NCBI RefSeq assembly: GCF_002869745.1 | Contig: NZ_PNOS01000012.1 | Coordinates: forward strand, 40,381 to 104,380 | Direction: 5' to 3' | Origin: Oceaniglobus roseus | GTDB lineage: Bacteria; Pseudomonadota; Alphaproteobacteria; Rhodobacterales; Rhodobacteraceae | DNA: 64,000 nucleotides | Shown: positions 43,004 to 51,864 of the stretch, one piece after another | Numbering within the stretch: the stretch's first letter is position 1 | How the letters are laid out: each line of letters starts with the position of its first letter | The notes under the pieces: generated by a model | Databases searched by the model: none | Told to the model about the DNA's origin: nothing | What the model saw: only the letters and a program-made list of their open reading frames with translations | Made by a program: the position numbers and the translations under genes

Positions 43004-44608
43004 ATGCCGGAAGGCTTCGATTACATCATCGTCGGCGGCGGATCGTCGGGCTGCGTGCTGGCCAACCGGCTGACCGCGGAGTCCGCGGCCCGGGTGCTGC
43101 TGCTGGAGGCGGGCGGGAAGGACAGCCATCCGCTGATCCACATGCCCGTGGGCTTTGCCAAGATGACGACCGGCCCGCTGACCTGGGGGCTGGTGACGGC
43201 GCCCCAGAAGCACGCCGACAACCGTGAGATCCCCTACGCGCAGGCCCGCGTCATCGGCGGGGGTTCGTCGATCAACGCCGAGGTCTTCACCCGCGGCAAC
43301 CCCGCCGATTACGACCGCTGGGCCGGGGAAGAGGGGGCGGAGGGCTGGGCCTTCGCCGACGTCCGGAAGTATTTCCTGCGCTCCGAGGGCAACACCTTCC
43401 TCGCGGGCGAATGGCACGGCACCGAGGGCGAGCTGGGCGTGTCGAACGTCCCGCAACCCCAGCCGATGACCCGCGCCTTCGTGCAGGCCTGCCAGCAGCG
43501 CGGCATCCCCTACAACCCGGATTTCAACGGGGCGGTGCAGGAAGGCTCGGGCGTCTACCAGACCACGACGCGGAACGGCCGTCGCTGTTCGGCGGCCGTG
43601 GGCTATCTTCGCCCGGCCGCGAAGCGGCGCAACCTGACGGTCCGGACCGGCTGCCTCGTGCACCGCATCGTCATCGAGAACGGCCGCGCCACCGGCATCG
43701 AATATGCGCAGGACGGCAAGCGGGTGACGGTGCGCGCGGAGTCCGAGGTGCTGCTGACCTCGGGCGCCATCGGGTCGCCGAAGATGATGATGCTCTCCGG
43801 TCTCGGCCCGGCGGCCCATCTGCGCGAGAAGGGCATCGCGGTGCACGCCGATCTGCCCGGCGTGGGCGAGAACCTGCAGGATCACTTCGGCATCGACATC
43901 GTGGCCGAACTGAAGGGGCACGACAGCCTCGACCGGTACAACAGGCTGCACTGGATGATCTGGGCGGGCGCGCAGTACTATCTCTTCGGGGCCGGGCCCG
44001 TGACCTCGAACGTGGTCGAGGGGGGCGCGTTCTGGTACGCCGACCGCAGCCGCCAGATCCCCGACCTGCAATTCCATTTCCTCGCAGGCGCGGGGGCCGA
44101 GGCGGGCGTGCCGTCGGTGCCGAAGGGATCGTCGGGGATCACGCTGAACAGCTATGTCCTGCGCCCCCGGTCGCGCGGCACGGTGCGCCTGCGCTCGGCC
44201 GATCCGAAGGCGCTGCCCGTGGTCGATCCGAACTTCCTCGGCGATCCCGACGACCTGAAGACCGCGGTCGAGGGGGTAAGGATCAGCCGCGAGATCTTCG
44301 AACAGGCGGCGCTGCAGAAGCACATCCGCAAGATCCGGTACCCGGACGAGAGCGTCAGGAGCCAGGCCGAGCTGGAGGCCTATGCCCGCCAGTACGGCCG
44401 CACGTCATATCATCCGACCTGCACCTGCAAGATGGGCGCCGAGAGCGATCCGATGGCGGTGGTCGATCCGAAGCTTCGGGTGCGCGGCATCGACGGGCTC
44501 AGGATCTGCGACAGCTCGGTGATGCCGAGCCTCGTCGGATCGAACACCAATGCCCCCACCATCATGATCGGCGAAAAGGCCGCCGACCTGGTGCGGGGAA
44601 ACCGCTGA
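43004..44608 (+). CDS. GMC-family FAD oxidoreductase (choline-dehydrogenase-like)
   Basis: A 534-residue flavoprotein with the N-terminal FAD loop IVGGGSSGCVLANRL, the GMC signature in RVIGGGSSINAEVFTRG and the C-terminal catalytic-histidine motif SYHPTCTCKMG. Alcohol oxidation with electrons to the respiratory chain. No signal peptide. The choline function is not implied; the family is broad. The start at 43004 is preceded by GGGGGGAG. Confidence 0.92.
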   Translation: MPEGFDYIIVGGGSSGCVLANRLTAESAARVLLLEAGGKDSHPLIHMPVGFAKMTTGPLTWGLVTAPQKHADNREIPYAQARVIGGGSSINAEVFTRGNPADYDRWAGEEGAEGWAFADVRKYFLRSEGNTFLAGEWHGTEGELGVSNVPQPQPMTRAFVQACQQRGIPYNPDFNGAVQEGSGVYQTTTRNGRRCSAAVGYLRPAAKRRNLTVRTGCLVHRIVIENGRATGIEYAQDGKRVTVRAESEVLLTSGAIGSPKMMMLSGLGPAAHLREKGIAVHADLPGVGENLQDHFGIDIVAELKGHDSLDRYNRLHWMIWAGAQYYLFGAGPVTSNVVEGGAFWYADRSRQIPDLQFHFLAGAGAEAGVPSVPKGSSGITLNSYVLRPRSRGTVRLRSADPKALPVVDPNFLGDPDDLKTAVEGVRISREIFEQAALQKHIRKIRYPDESVRSQAELEAYARQYGRTSYHPTCTCKMGAESDPMAVVDPKLRVRGIDGLRICDSSVMPSLVGSNTNAPTIMIGEKAADLVRGNR

Positions 44609-44627
44609 CTCCTCCCTGTCAGTGACT

Positions 44628-44658
44628 GGGGCGGCCATGGTGCCGCCCCTTCTTTCCC
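44628..44658 (+). terminator. Rho-independent-type terminator after the GMC gene
   Basis: GGGGCGGC, loop CATGGT, GCCGCCCC, then TTCTTTCCC. Lies between the GMC stop (44608) and the convergent aldo/keto reductase stop (44660). Usable in the rightward direction. Confidence 0.75.
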
Positions 44659-44659
44659 G

Positions 44660-45478
44660 TCAGTCGAAATCCGGAGCGTAGGGCACCAGGTCCTTGCCGA
44701 CGATGCGATAGCCGGTCTTCGTCATCTCCTCGATCCGGTCCATGTCGATCGAGGACAGGGTGAAGTCCATCACGTCGAAATTCGCCGCGATGTTTTCGGC
44801 CTTGGTCGACATGGTGTTGATGCTGACGCCCTTCTGCAGGATCCACCGCAGCACCACCTGCGCCGCGCTCTTGCCGTAGGCCTTGCCGATCTCGGCGAAG
44901 ATGGCATGCCTGAACACCTCGCCCCGCGCGACCGAGCAGTAGGAGGCCAGCGGGATGCCGGTTTCGGTCGCGGCGGCCAGCAGCCTGTCTTGGTTCAGCA
45001 GCGGATGGAACTCGACCTGGTTGGTGACGAGCGGCGCATCGACGATGGCGCGGGCGTCGCGCATCATCTGCGCGGTATAGTTCGAGATCCCGATGTGCCG
45101 CGCCAGTCCCCGGTCGAAGGCCCGTTGCAGAAGCTGGAGCGAGAGCCTGATGTCGCCGCCCGGGGTCGGCCAGTGCAGCAGCAGCACGTCGGCCTGTTCG
45201 ATCTGCAGCGCCTTCAGGCTGGCCTCGACCGAGGGGAGGAACTTCTCCTCGCTGAAATTGGCGATGTCGACCTTGGTGGTGATCAGCAGATCGCTGCGCG
45301 CCAGCCCGGTGGCCTTCAGCGCCGCGCCTGTCTCGGTCTCGTTCCCGTACATCTGCGCGGTGTCGAAGGCGCGGTAGCCCACCTCGGCCGCCGCGAGGAC
45401 CGCGTCGTGCAGCTCCTGCCCCTTCAGCGGGAACGTCCCGAAGGCGCGCTGATAGGTCTTCTCGAAATATACGGTCAC
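44660..45478 (-). CDS. Aldo/keto reductase
   Basis: A 272-residue AKR with catalytic Asp and Tyr in FDTAQMYGNE, Lys in TTKVD and His in LLHWP. The start GTG at 45478 follows GGGAGGGCC; an ATG 99 nt upstream would add an alien N-terminus containing part of the operator. NADPH-dependent carbonyl reduction or, in reverse, sugar oxidation. Divergent from the CoA-transferase gene across operator 2. Confidence 0.85.
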   Translation of the reverse strand: MTVYFEKTYQRAFGTFPLKGQELHDAVLAAAEVGYRAFDTAQMYGNETETGAALKATGLARSDLLITTKVDIANFSEEKFLPSVEASLKALQIEQADVLLLHWPTPGGDIRLSLQLLQRAFDRGLARHIGISNYTAQMMRDARAIVDAPLVTNQVEFHPLLNQDRLLAAATETGIPLASYCSVARGEVFRHAIFAEIGKAYGKSAAQVVLRWILQKGVSINTMSTKAENIAANFDVMDFTLSSIDMDRIEEMTKTGYRIVGKDLVPYAPDFD

Positions 45479-45569
45479 GGCTGGCCCTCCCTGGCTGGAT
45501 ACCCGCGTTTTCCGCACCGGCGGCGGCACATCGGGGTTGATTGCCGCCATGCTTGGCGGCATATTGACA

Positions 45570-45585
45570 GTAACCATTTAGTTAC
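45570..45585. promoter_or_regulatory. Operator 2, perfect GTAAC-N6-GTTAC palindrome
   Basis: GTAAC-CATTTA-GTTAC between the divergent aldo/keto reductase and CoA transferase genes, immediately after a TTGACA (45564-45569) that may be a -35 element. Confidence 0.7.
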
Positions 45586-45601
45586 AAAGAGGCAACCGGA
45601 G

Positions 45602-47182
45602 ATGTCCAAGATCGCCACCGCGCAAGAGGCCGTCGGCCGCATCGGGGATAACGCCACCATCGCCGTGAACTCCTCGAGCGGGCTGTGCTGCCCCGACGCG
45701 GTGCTGGCCGCCCTGGGCCGCCGCTTCGACGAAACGGGGGCGCCGCGCAACCTCACCTCGATCCACCCGATCGCGGCCGGGGACATGTTCGGCACGCCCG
45801 GCGTGGATCACATCGCCAGGCCCGGCCTGCTGTCGAAGATCATCGGCGGATCCTATCCGTCGGGTCCGACGAAGGCCGAGCCGCCGAAGATCTGGCAGAT
45901 GATCACCGCCGGGCAGGTGAAGGCGTACAACATCCCCTCCGGCATCATCTTCGACATGCTGCGCGAGGGCGCGGCCAAGCGGCCCGGCGTTCTGACCAAG
46001 GTGGGGCTTGCCACCTTCGTCGATCCGGACCTGGAGGGCTGTGCCATGAACGACGCCGCCCGGGCCGAGCCTGTCGTCTCGCACCGCGAGTTCGAGGGCG
46101 AGGACTGGCTCTATTTCCCGGCGATCCGGCCCGACGTGGCCATCATCCGCGCCACCACGGCCGACGAACGCGGCAACCTGAGCTTCGAGCAGGAAGGCGC
46201 CTACCTGGGCGCGATGGAGCTGGCCCTTGCCGCCCGCAATTCCGGCGGCCTGGTCATCGCGCAGGTGAAGCGCGTGGCGCAGAACGGCTCAATCCGGCCC
46301 CATGACGTGCGCGTGCCCGGCATCCTCGTCGATCTTGTCGTCGAGGCGCCCGAGCAGTTGCAGACCACGGCGACCCCCTATGACCCGGCCATCTCGGGCG
46401 AGCTGATCCGCCCGCTGCACAGCTTCCGCAGCGCCGAGTTCAACGTGGGCAAGGTCATCGCCCGCCGGGTCGCGCAGGAGCTGCGACAGGGCTGGGCGGT
46501 GAACATCGGCTTCGGCATCTCCGCCAACGTGCCGCGCATCCTTGTCGAGGAGGGGTTGCACGGGGCGGTGACATGGATGATCGAGCAGGGGGCCGTCGGC
46601 GGGGTGCCGCTGCTGGATTTCAAGTTCGGCTGTGCCGCCAACGCCGAGGCCTTCGTCGCCTCGCCGCACCAGTTCACCTATTTCCAGGCCGGGGGCTTCG
46701 ACGCCTCGCTCCTGTCCTTCCTCGAGGTCGGCCGCGACGGCTCGGTCAACGTCTCGCGGCTGCGCGGCGTGCCGCACCGCACGGCTGGGGCGGGGGGATT
46801 CGTCGACATCACGGCGCGCGCCCGCAGGATCGTCTTCTCCGGCAACTTCAACGCCGGGGCGAAGATGCACATCGAGGAGGGCAGGCTGGTGATCGACACC
46901 GAGGGCAAGGTGGCGAAGTTCGTCGACGCGGTGGATCAGGTCTCCTTCTCCGGGGCGCGGGCAAGGGAGCAGGGGCAGGACGTGACCTATGTGACCGAGC
47001 GCTGCGTGATCCGGCTGGTCGACGGCGAACTGGTCGTGACCGAGATCGCGCCGGGGCTGGACGTGCAGCGCGACATCCTGGACCGGGCGGCGACACCGCT
47101 GAGGGTCGCCAACGACCTGAAGACGATGGACGCCCGTCTGTTCGACCCGGCGCCCATGCAGCTGGCGTTGGCCGGCGCATGA
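45602..47182 (+). CDS. Class I CoA transferase (acyl-CoA:acetate/propionate type)
   Basis: A 526-residue full-length class I CoA transferase (alpha and beta parts fused), starting MSKIATAQEAVGRIGDNATI. Near the middle, NLSFEQEGAYLGAMELA carries the likely catalytic glutamate. This fused type includes YdiF and propionate CoA-transferase; the acceptor is not predictable. It likely activates an acid for the following enzymes. Stop overlaps the hydratase start (ATGA). Confidence 0.9.
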   Translation: MSKIATAQEAVGRIGDNATIAVNSSSGLCCPDAVLAALGRRFDETGAPRNLTSIHPIAAGDMFGTPGVDHIARPGLLSKIIGGSYPSGPTKAEPPKIWQMITAGQVKAYNIPSGIIFDMLREGAAKRPGVLTKVGLATFVDPDLEGCAMNDAARAEPVVSHREFEGEDWLYFPAIRPDVAIIRATTADERGNLSFEQEGAYLGAMELALAARNSGGLVIAQVKRVAQNGSIRPHDVRVPGILVDLVVEAPEQLQTTATPYDPAISGELIRPLHSFRSAEFNVGKVIARRVAQELRQGWAVNIGFGISANVPRILVEEGLHGAVTWMIEQGAVGGVPLLDFKFGCAANAEAFVASPHQFTYFQAGGFDASLLSFLEVGRDGSVNVSRLRGVPHRTAGAGGFVDITARARRIVFSGNFNAGAKMHIEEGRLVIDTEGKVAKFVDAVDQVSFSGARAREQGQDVTYVTERCVIRLVDGELVVTEIAPGLDVQRDILDRAATPLRVANDLKTMDARLFDPAPMQLALAGA

Positions 47183-47964
47183 GCGGGCACGAGGCCTTCG
47201 CGCTGACGGTCGGGGCGGGCGTCGGCACCCTTCGCATCCGGCGCGAGGACAAGCGCAACGCGCTCGACGCGGCGATGATGGAGGCCCTGGCCGGGCTCTG
47301 CCGCGAGATCGAGCGGCGCGACGACATCGGCGTGCTGATCCTCACCGGCAGTGGCCGCAGCTTCTGCGCCGGAGGCGACATCGCGGCCTGGAGCGGCGAA
47401 AGCCCCGCCGCCTTCGCGCGCCACTGGGTGCGCGACGGGCACGAGGTGTTCGACCGGCTGGCCCGGCTGCGCCAGCCGGTGATCGCGGCGCTGAACGGTC
47501 CGGTGCTGGGCGGCGGTCTGGAGCTGGCCGCCTGCGCCGACTACCGCATCGCCGAGGCGCAGGTGCGCTTCGGCCAGCCGGAAACCGGCCTCGGCATCAT
47601 CGCAGGGTGGTCCGGCACGCAGCGGGCGGTGCGCCGCTTCGGGGCGCAGGCGGTGCGGCGGATGGCCCTGTTCGGCGAGGTGCTGACGGCGGAACAGGCC
47701 CTGCTGGCGGGGCTGGCCGACCGGGTCGTGCCCGAGGGCGAGGCGCTGGGTGCGGCGCAGGCGGTGGCGCGGTCCCTCCTGACGCGCGGACCGCTGGCCA
47801 CGGAGCTGACCAAGATGCTGATCAACGCCGCCGAGGGCGAGGAAGGCGGGCGGGTGCTGGAATCCTTCGCGGGCCGCATCTCCGCCGCCAGCGACGAGTT
47901 GCGCGAGGGCGTGACCGCCTTCAGGGAGAAACGCCGCCCGGACTTCGGCGGCAGGGGAGATTGA
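47179..47964 (+). CDS. Enoyl-CoA hydratase/isomerase
   Basis: A 261-residue crotonase-fold enzyme with the oxyanion segments FCAGGDIAAW and NGPVLGGGLELA, plus PETGLGIIAG with the catalytic acid. Hydrates or isomerises an unsaturated acyl-CoA. Overlaps the CoA transferase and is followed by the Dabb gene after 3 nt. Confidence 0.92.
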   Translation: MSGHEAFALTVGAGVGTLRIRREDKRNALDAAMMEALAGLCREIERRDDIGVLILTGSGRSFCAGGDIAAWSGESPAAFARHWVRDGHEVFDRLARLRQPVIAALNGPVLGGGLELAACADYRIAEAQVRFGQPETGLGIIAGWSGTQRAVRRFGAQAVRRMALFGEVLTAEQALLAGLADRVVPEGEALGAAQAVARSLLTRGPLATELTKMLINAAEGEEGGRVLESFAGRISAASDELREGVTAFREKRRPDFGGRGD

Positions 47965-47967
47965 GAC

Positions 47968-48279
47968 ATGATCCGACATCTTGTGCACCTGCGGTTCCGC
48001 GACGACGTCGACGCGGCGACGAAACAGGCGCTCTACGACCGGCTGGCCGGCCTGGGCGCCCGCATCGACGGCATCGCCGACTTCCGGCACCGCCGGAACG
48101 TCTCGGTCGAGACGCCGCTGGTGCGCGGCTTCCTCGACATGTTCTGGTTCGACTTCCGGGATCTCGCGGTGCGCGACGCCTATCTGGTGGACGAGGTGCA
48201 CCAGGCCATCGGCGGCGACATCGTCGCCTGCCTCGACGGTGGGGCCGAGGGGGTCTTCGTCTGCGACATCGAGGTGTGA
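47968..48279 (+). CDS. Dabb (stress-responsive alpha/beta barrel) protein
   Basis: A 103-residue single-domain Dabb protein starting MIRHLVHLRFRDDV. The fold is dimeric; members include plant polyketide cyclases and bacterial stress proteins. In a CoA operon it may hold a small ligand. No catalytic motif is obvious. Ends before a hairpin shared with the convergent MaoC gene. Confidence 0.85.
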   Translation: MIRHLVHLRFRDDVDAATKQALYDRLAGLGARIDGIADFRHRRNVSVETPLVRGFLDMFWFDFRDLAVRDAYLVDEVHQAIGGDIVACLDGGAEGVFVCDIEV

Positions 48280-48299
48280 CGGCCTTCGGCAGCGGTCCT

Positions 48300-48326
48300 G
48301 CCGGGGTCGCACCCGGGCGCCCCGGC
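48300..48326. terminator. 7-bp hairpin between Dabb and MaoC genes
   Basis: GCCGGGG and CCCCGGC arms with a 13-nt loop, between two convergent stops. No T-run; weak terminator candidate. Confidence 0.35.
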
Positions 48327-48343
48327 GCAGGGCCGACCCGCCG

Positions 48344-48799
48344 TCACGCGTGGATCATCAGCCGGTTCACCCCGCGTTGCACCGTCTCGCCGCGCTGGTT
48401 CGTCACCTCGAACTCCAGCGTGGCGATGCCGCGCCTGCCGTCCGACGTCGCCCTGAGCGCCGTCACCGTGATCCGCGCGGCGATGCTGTCGCCCGCGAGC
48501 ACCGGCGCGGCGAAGGTCCAGTCCCAGCCGAGCGAGGCGATGGCGTCGAACTGCGCCGCCGCCCGGTTCTTCAGCCCGTCAACCATCGACAGCACCAGAA
48601 GCCCGTGGGCGACCCGGTCGGAAAATCCGTGCCGCCGCGCACCTTCCGCCGTCATGTGGATCTCGAAGCGGTCGCCGGTCAGCGCGGCGAAGGCGTCGAT
48701 CGTCTCGACGCCGACCACCTGCCGCGCGGTCTCGATGACATCCCCCACCGAAAGGTCGGCCAGGCCATGGCGGCCCGGCCCGAGGCGTCGGCCGCTCAC
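48344..48799 (-). CDS. MaoC-like dehydratase (hot-dog fold)
   Basis: A 151-residue hot-dog protein with the hydratase-2 catalytic patch GDRFEIHMTAEGARRHGF (Asp and His) and VAHGLLVLSMVDGL. Acts on an enoyl-CoA or hydroxyacyl-CoA. A GTG start overlaps the upstream aldo/keto reductase stop (GTGA), so the two form an operon. Confidence 0.87.
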   Translation of the reverse strand: MSGRRLGPGRHGLADLSVGDVIETARQVVGVETIDAFAALTGDRFEIHMTAEGARRHGFSDRVAHGLLVLSMVDGLKNRAAAQFDAIASLGWDWTFAAPVLAGDSIAARITVTALRATSDGRRGIATLEFEVTNQRGETVQRGVNRLMIHA

Positions 48800-49809
48800 G
48801 GTGTGGGCGCGTCTTCGCGCAGCAGCCCCTTCGCCTTCAGGTCCGCCCAGAACTGGTCCGGGATCGGGTGGCTGAACCAGGCGAGGTTCTGCTGCAACTG
48901 CTCGACCGTGCGTGTGCCCGCCATGAAGGTCGGCACCGCCGGATGGGCCACGACGAATTGGAGCGCGGCAGCGGGCAGCGGCACGTCGTACTCGGCGCAG
49001 ACGGCCTCGATCCGGCGGACCCGGTCCATGATCTGGGCCGGGGCGGGGGCGTAGTTGTACTTCGCGCCCTCCACCGCCCCGGTGGCCAGGATGCCCGAGT
49101 TGAAGCCGCCCCCGACCACGACCGCCGCACCGCGTTCCTCGCAGAGCGGCAGGAAGTCGTTCAGCGAATCCTGCTCCAGCAGGGTATAGCGCCCGGCCAG
49201 GAGGAAACAGTCGAAGTCGCGCTGTTGCAGGGCCGCGTGGCACACCTCCCATTCGTTCACGCCGACGCCGATCGCCTTGACCACGCCCTGGTCGCGCAGC
49301 TCCGACAGCGCCTTCCACGCACCGTCCATCGCTTGGTCGAAGACCTCGGGCTGTTCCGCGCCGCGGGTGAACACGTCGATGTCGTGGATGAAGCAGATGT
49401 CCATCCGCTCGAGGTTCAGCCGCTGGAGGCTGTCCTCGAAGCTGCGCATCGTGCCATCGTAGCTGTAGTCGAAGTGCATCGTGAACCGCCCGGCGTTGGT
49501 CCAGGGCGCATAGTCGATATCTTGCCTGCGTGCGGGTTTCAGGATCCGCCCGACCTTGGAGGACAGCACGAAATCGTCGCGCTCCTTCCAGCGCAGCGAA
49601 TGCCCGGTGCGCAGCTCGGCCAGCCCGTGGCCGTACATCGGCGCGGTGTCGAAATAGCGCACGCCGCTGTCCCAGGCGGTCTGGATCATCGCGTCCGAGG
49701 TGCCCTCGTCGATCTCGCGGAAGATGTTGCCGATGGGGGCGGTGCCGAATCCGAAGGGCGTGACCTCCAGATCGACCCGCCCGAACTTGACCTTCTCGTC
49801 AGGGTTCAT
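48796..49809 (-). CDS. Aldo/keto reductase (D-threo-aldose 1-dehydrogenase type)
   Basis: A 337-residue AKR with FDTAPMYGHG (Asp, Tyr), SSKVG (Lys) and CFIHDID (His). Its length and the FGTAPIGNIF opening resemble L-fucose or D-threo-aldose 1-dehydrogenases, which make aldonolactones. This is one of few hints that the pathway may start from a sugar. GGGAGGACGGC precedes the start. Operator 3 lies 16 nt upstream. Confidence 0.87.
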   Translation of the reverse strand: MNPDEKVKFGRVDLEVTPFGFGTAPIGNIFREIDEGTSDAMIQTAWDSGVRYFDTAPMYGHGLAELRTGHSLRWKERDDFVLSSKVGRILKPARRQDIDYAPWTNAGRFTMHFDYSYDGTMRSFEDSLQRLNLERMDICFIHDIDVFTRGAEQPEVFDQAMDGAWKALSELRDQGVVKAIGVGVNEWEVCHAALQQRDFDCFLLAGRYTLLEQDSLNDFLPLCEERGAAVVVGGGFNSGILATGAVEGAKYNYAPAPAQIMDRVRRIEAVCAEYDVPLPAAALQFVVAHPAVPTFMAGTRTVEQLQQNLAWFSHPIPDQFWADLKAKGLLREDAPTP

Positions 49810-49824
49810 GCCGTCCTCCCATAA

Positions 49825-49840
49825 GTAACCGTATAGTTAT
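49825..49840 (-). promoter_or_regulatory. Operator 3, GTAAC-N6-GTTAT
   Basis: GTAAC-CGTATA-GTTAT, one mismatch, 16 nt upstream of the leftward aldo/keto reductase/MaoC operon. Confidence 0.65.
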
Positions 49841-49910
49841 ATAAGGCAGATCGGACGCCGCAAATCAACCCTCTTCGGGGCTTGACCGGGAACCCGGTTG
49901 CACCGTAAAA

Positions 49911-49926
49911 GTAACCAAACGGTTAC
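49911..49926 (+). promoter_or_regulatory. Operator 4, perfect GTAAC-N6-GTTAC palindrome
   Basis: GTAAC-CAAACG-GTTAC, 14 nt upstream of the acyl-CoA dehydrogenase start. A TTGACC (49882-49887) and TAAAAG 18 nt later form a plausible promoter that ends inside the operator. Confidence 0.7.
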
Positions 49927-49939
49927 TGTGGGAGGCGGG

Positions 49940-51085
49940 ATGTTTCTGACCGAGATGCACGTTCAGGTGCGCGACATGACGCGGGAGTTCGCTCAGGACG
50001 TCATTCGCCCCATGGCCGAGGAGCTGGATAGGGAAGAGCGCTTTCCGTCCGAACTCTACGACCGGATGGCCGAGCTTGGGCTGTTCGGGATCAGCGTGCC
50101 CGAGTCGATGGGCGGGCCGGGCTTCGACACGGTCACCTACGCGCTGGTGATGGAGGAGCTGTCGCGCGGCTATGCCAGCGTCGCCGATCAGTGCGGTCTG
50201 GTCGAGCTGCTGTCGACCCTGCTGGTGCAGCACGGCAGCGACGCCCAGCGGGACCGCTGGCTGGTGCCGCTTCTCCAGGCGAAAAAGCGCGGCGCCTACT
50301 GCATCACCGAACCCGAGGCCGGCACCGACGTCTCGGGCATCCGGACCACCGCCGTGCGCGACGGCGACGGCTGGGTGCTGAACGGCGGCAAGATCTGGAT
50401 CCACAACGCGCCGGTGGCCGATGTCGGCTTCGTGCTGGCCCGCACCGACCCCGCGGCGGGGCATCGCGGCATGTCGATCTTCATCGTCGACCTGCACGCC
50501 GAGGGCGTCTCGCGCGGTCCGAAGGAGCACAAGATGGGTCAGCGCGCCAGCCAGGTCGGCGCGCTGAACTTCGACAACGTCCGCATGCCCGCCGAGGCGC
50601 TTCTGGGCACCGAGGGGCGCGGCTTCCACATGATGATGAGCGTGCTCGACAAGGGCCGCGTCGGCATCGCCGCGCTGGCGGTGGGCATCGGTCAGGCGGG
50701 GCTGGAGGCGGCCGTGGACTATGCCCGCCAGCGCAAGCAGTTCAAGAAGCCGATCGCCGAATTCCAGGGCGTGCAGTGGCTGCTGGCCGACATCGCCAAG
50801 GATGTCGAGGCGGCGCGCCTGCTGGTCCTCAGCGCGGCGCACAAGATCGACACCGGCGGGGACGCGACGCGCTTCTGCTCGATGGCGAAATGCTTTGCCG
50901 GGGACATGGCCGTGGCGCGCACGGCGGACGCGGTGCAGGTCTTCGGCGGCTCGGGCTACATCCGCGGCTTCGAGGTGGAACGGCTCTACCGCGACGCCAA
51001 GATCACCCAGATCTACGAGGGCACGAACCAGATCCAGCGCATGATCATCGCCCGCGAACTTCTGGCCAAGGGGGCGGCGGCATGA
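49940..51085 (+). CDS. Acyl-CoA dehydrogenase
   Basis: A 381-residue flavoprotein with the usual three-part fold. It has ITEPEAGTDVSGIRTTA and the catalytic glutamate in IYEGTNQIQRMIIARELL. The start at 49940 follows GGGAGGCGGG. It is the first gene of a rightward operon with operator 4. Introduces a double bond in an acyl-CoA for the hydratase. Confidence 0.93.
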   Translation: MFLTEMHVQVRDMTREFAQDVIRPMAEELDREERFPSELYDRMAELGLFGISVPESMGGPGFDTVTYALVMEELSRGYASVADQCGLVELLSTLLVQHGSDAQRDRWLVPLLQAKKRGAYCITEPEAGTDVSGIRTTAVRDGDGWVLNGGKIWIHNAPVADVGFVLARTDPAAGHRGMSIFIVDLHAEGVSRGPKEHKMGQRASQVGALNFDNVRMPAEALLGTEGRGFHMMMSVLDKGRVGIAALAVGIGQAGLEAAVDYARQRKQFKKPIAEFQGVQWLLADIAKDVEAARLLVLSAAHKIDTGGDATRFCSMAKCFAGDMAVARTADAVQVFGGSGYIRGFEVERLYRDAKITQIYEGTNQIQRMIIARELLAKGAAA

Positions 51086-51852
51086 GCAGGCAGGTGGCCC
51101 TCGTCACCGGATCGAGCCGCGGCATCGGCCTGGCGACGGCGGTGGCGCTGGCGCGCGAGGGCTTTGCCGTCGCTCTCAACGGACCGGCCGACGACGCCGA
51201 ACTGCGCGCCGCGCTGGCCGAGGTCGAAGCCTGCGGCGTGCCCGCCCACGCCGCGCCCTTCGACGTCACCGACCTGGCCGCCCACGATGCGGCCCTGGCG
51301 GGCATCGAGGATGCACTCGGTCCGCTGACGACTCTGGTCAACAATGCCGGGGTCGGGGTCATGCAGCGCGGCGATCCGCTGGAGGCGAGCGAGGCGAGCT
51401 ATGACCGCTGCCTCGCCGTCAACACCAAGGCGCCGTTCTTCCTGACCCAGGCCTTCGCGCGCCGGCTGCTGGGGCGTCGGCGCGATCCCGCGCTGTTCCA
51501 CGCCATCGTCAACGTCACCTCGTCCAACGCCGTCGCCGTGGCCGAACCGCGGGGCGAATACTGCGTCTCCAAGGCCGCCGCGGCCATGTCGTCGAAGCTC
51601 TGGGCGGTGCGGCTGGGCCGCGAGGAGATCGCCGTCTACGACGTCCAGCCTGGCCTGATCGCGACCGAGATGACCGCCCCGATGATCGCGCAGTACGAGG
51701 AGCGCGCGAAGGCGGGGCTGACCCTGTTCCCCCGCGTCGGCCAGCCCGCCGAGATCGGCGGGATCATCGCCGCGCTCGCCTCCGGGCGGCTGCCCTACAC
51801 CACCGGACAGGCGATCTCGGCGGATGCCGGGATGCTGGTGTCGCGCTTCTGA
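51082..51852 (+). CDS. Short-chain dehydrogenase/reductase (3-oxoacyl reductase-like)
   Basis: A 256-residue SDR with TGSSRGIG cofactor loop, NNAGVG, catalytic Tyr-Lys in YCVSKAAAAMSS, and proline-glycine in QPGL. Likely oxidises a 3-hydroxy acyl group or sugar hydroxyl. Overlaps the acyl-CoA dehydrogenase stop. Confidence 0.9.
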   Translation: MSRQVALVTGSSRGIGLATAVALAREGFAVALNGPADDAELRAALAEVEACGVPAHAAPFDVTDLAAHDAALAGIEDALGPLTTLVNNAGVGVMQRGDPLEASEASYDRCLAVNTKAPFFLTQAFARRLLGRRRDPALFHAIVNVTSSNAVAVAEPRGEYCVSKAAAAMSSKLWAVRLGREEIAVYDVQPGLIATEMTAPMIAQYEERAKAGLTLFPRVGQPAEIGGIIAALASGRLPYTTGQAISADAGMLVSRF

Positions 51853-51864
51853 AGGAGACCGCGC

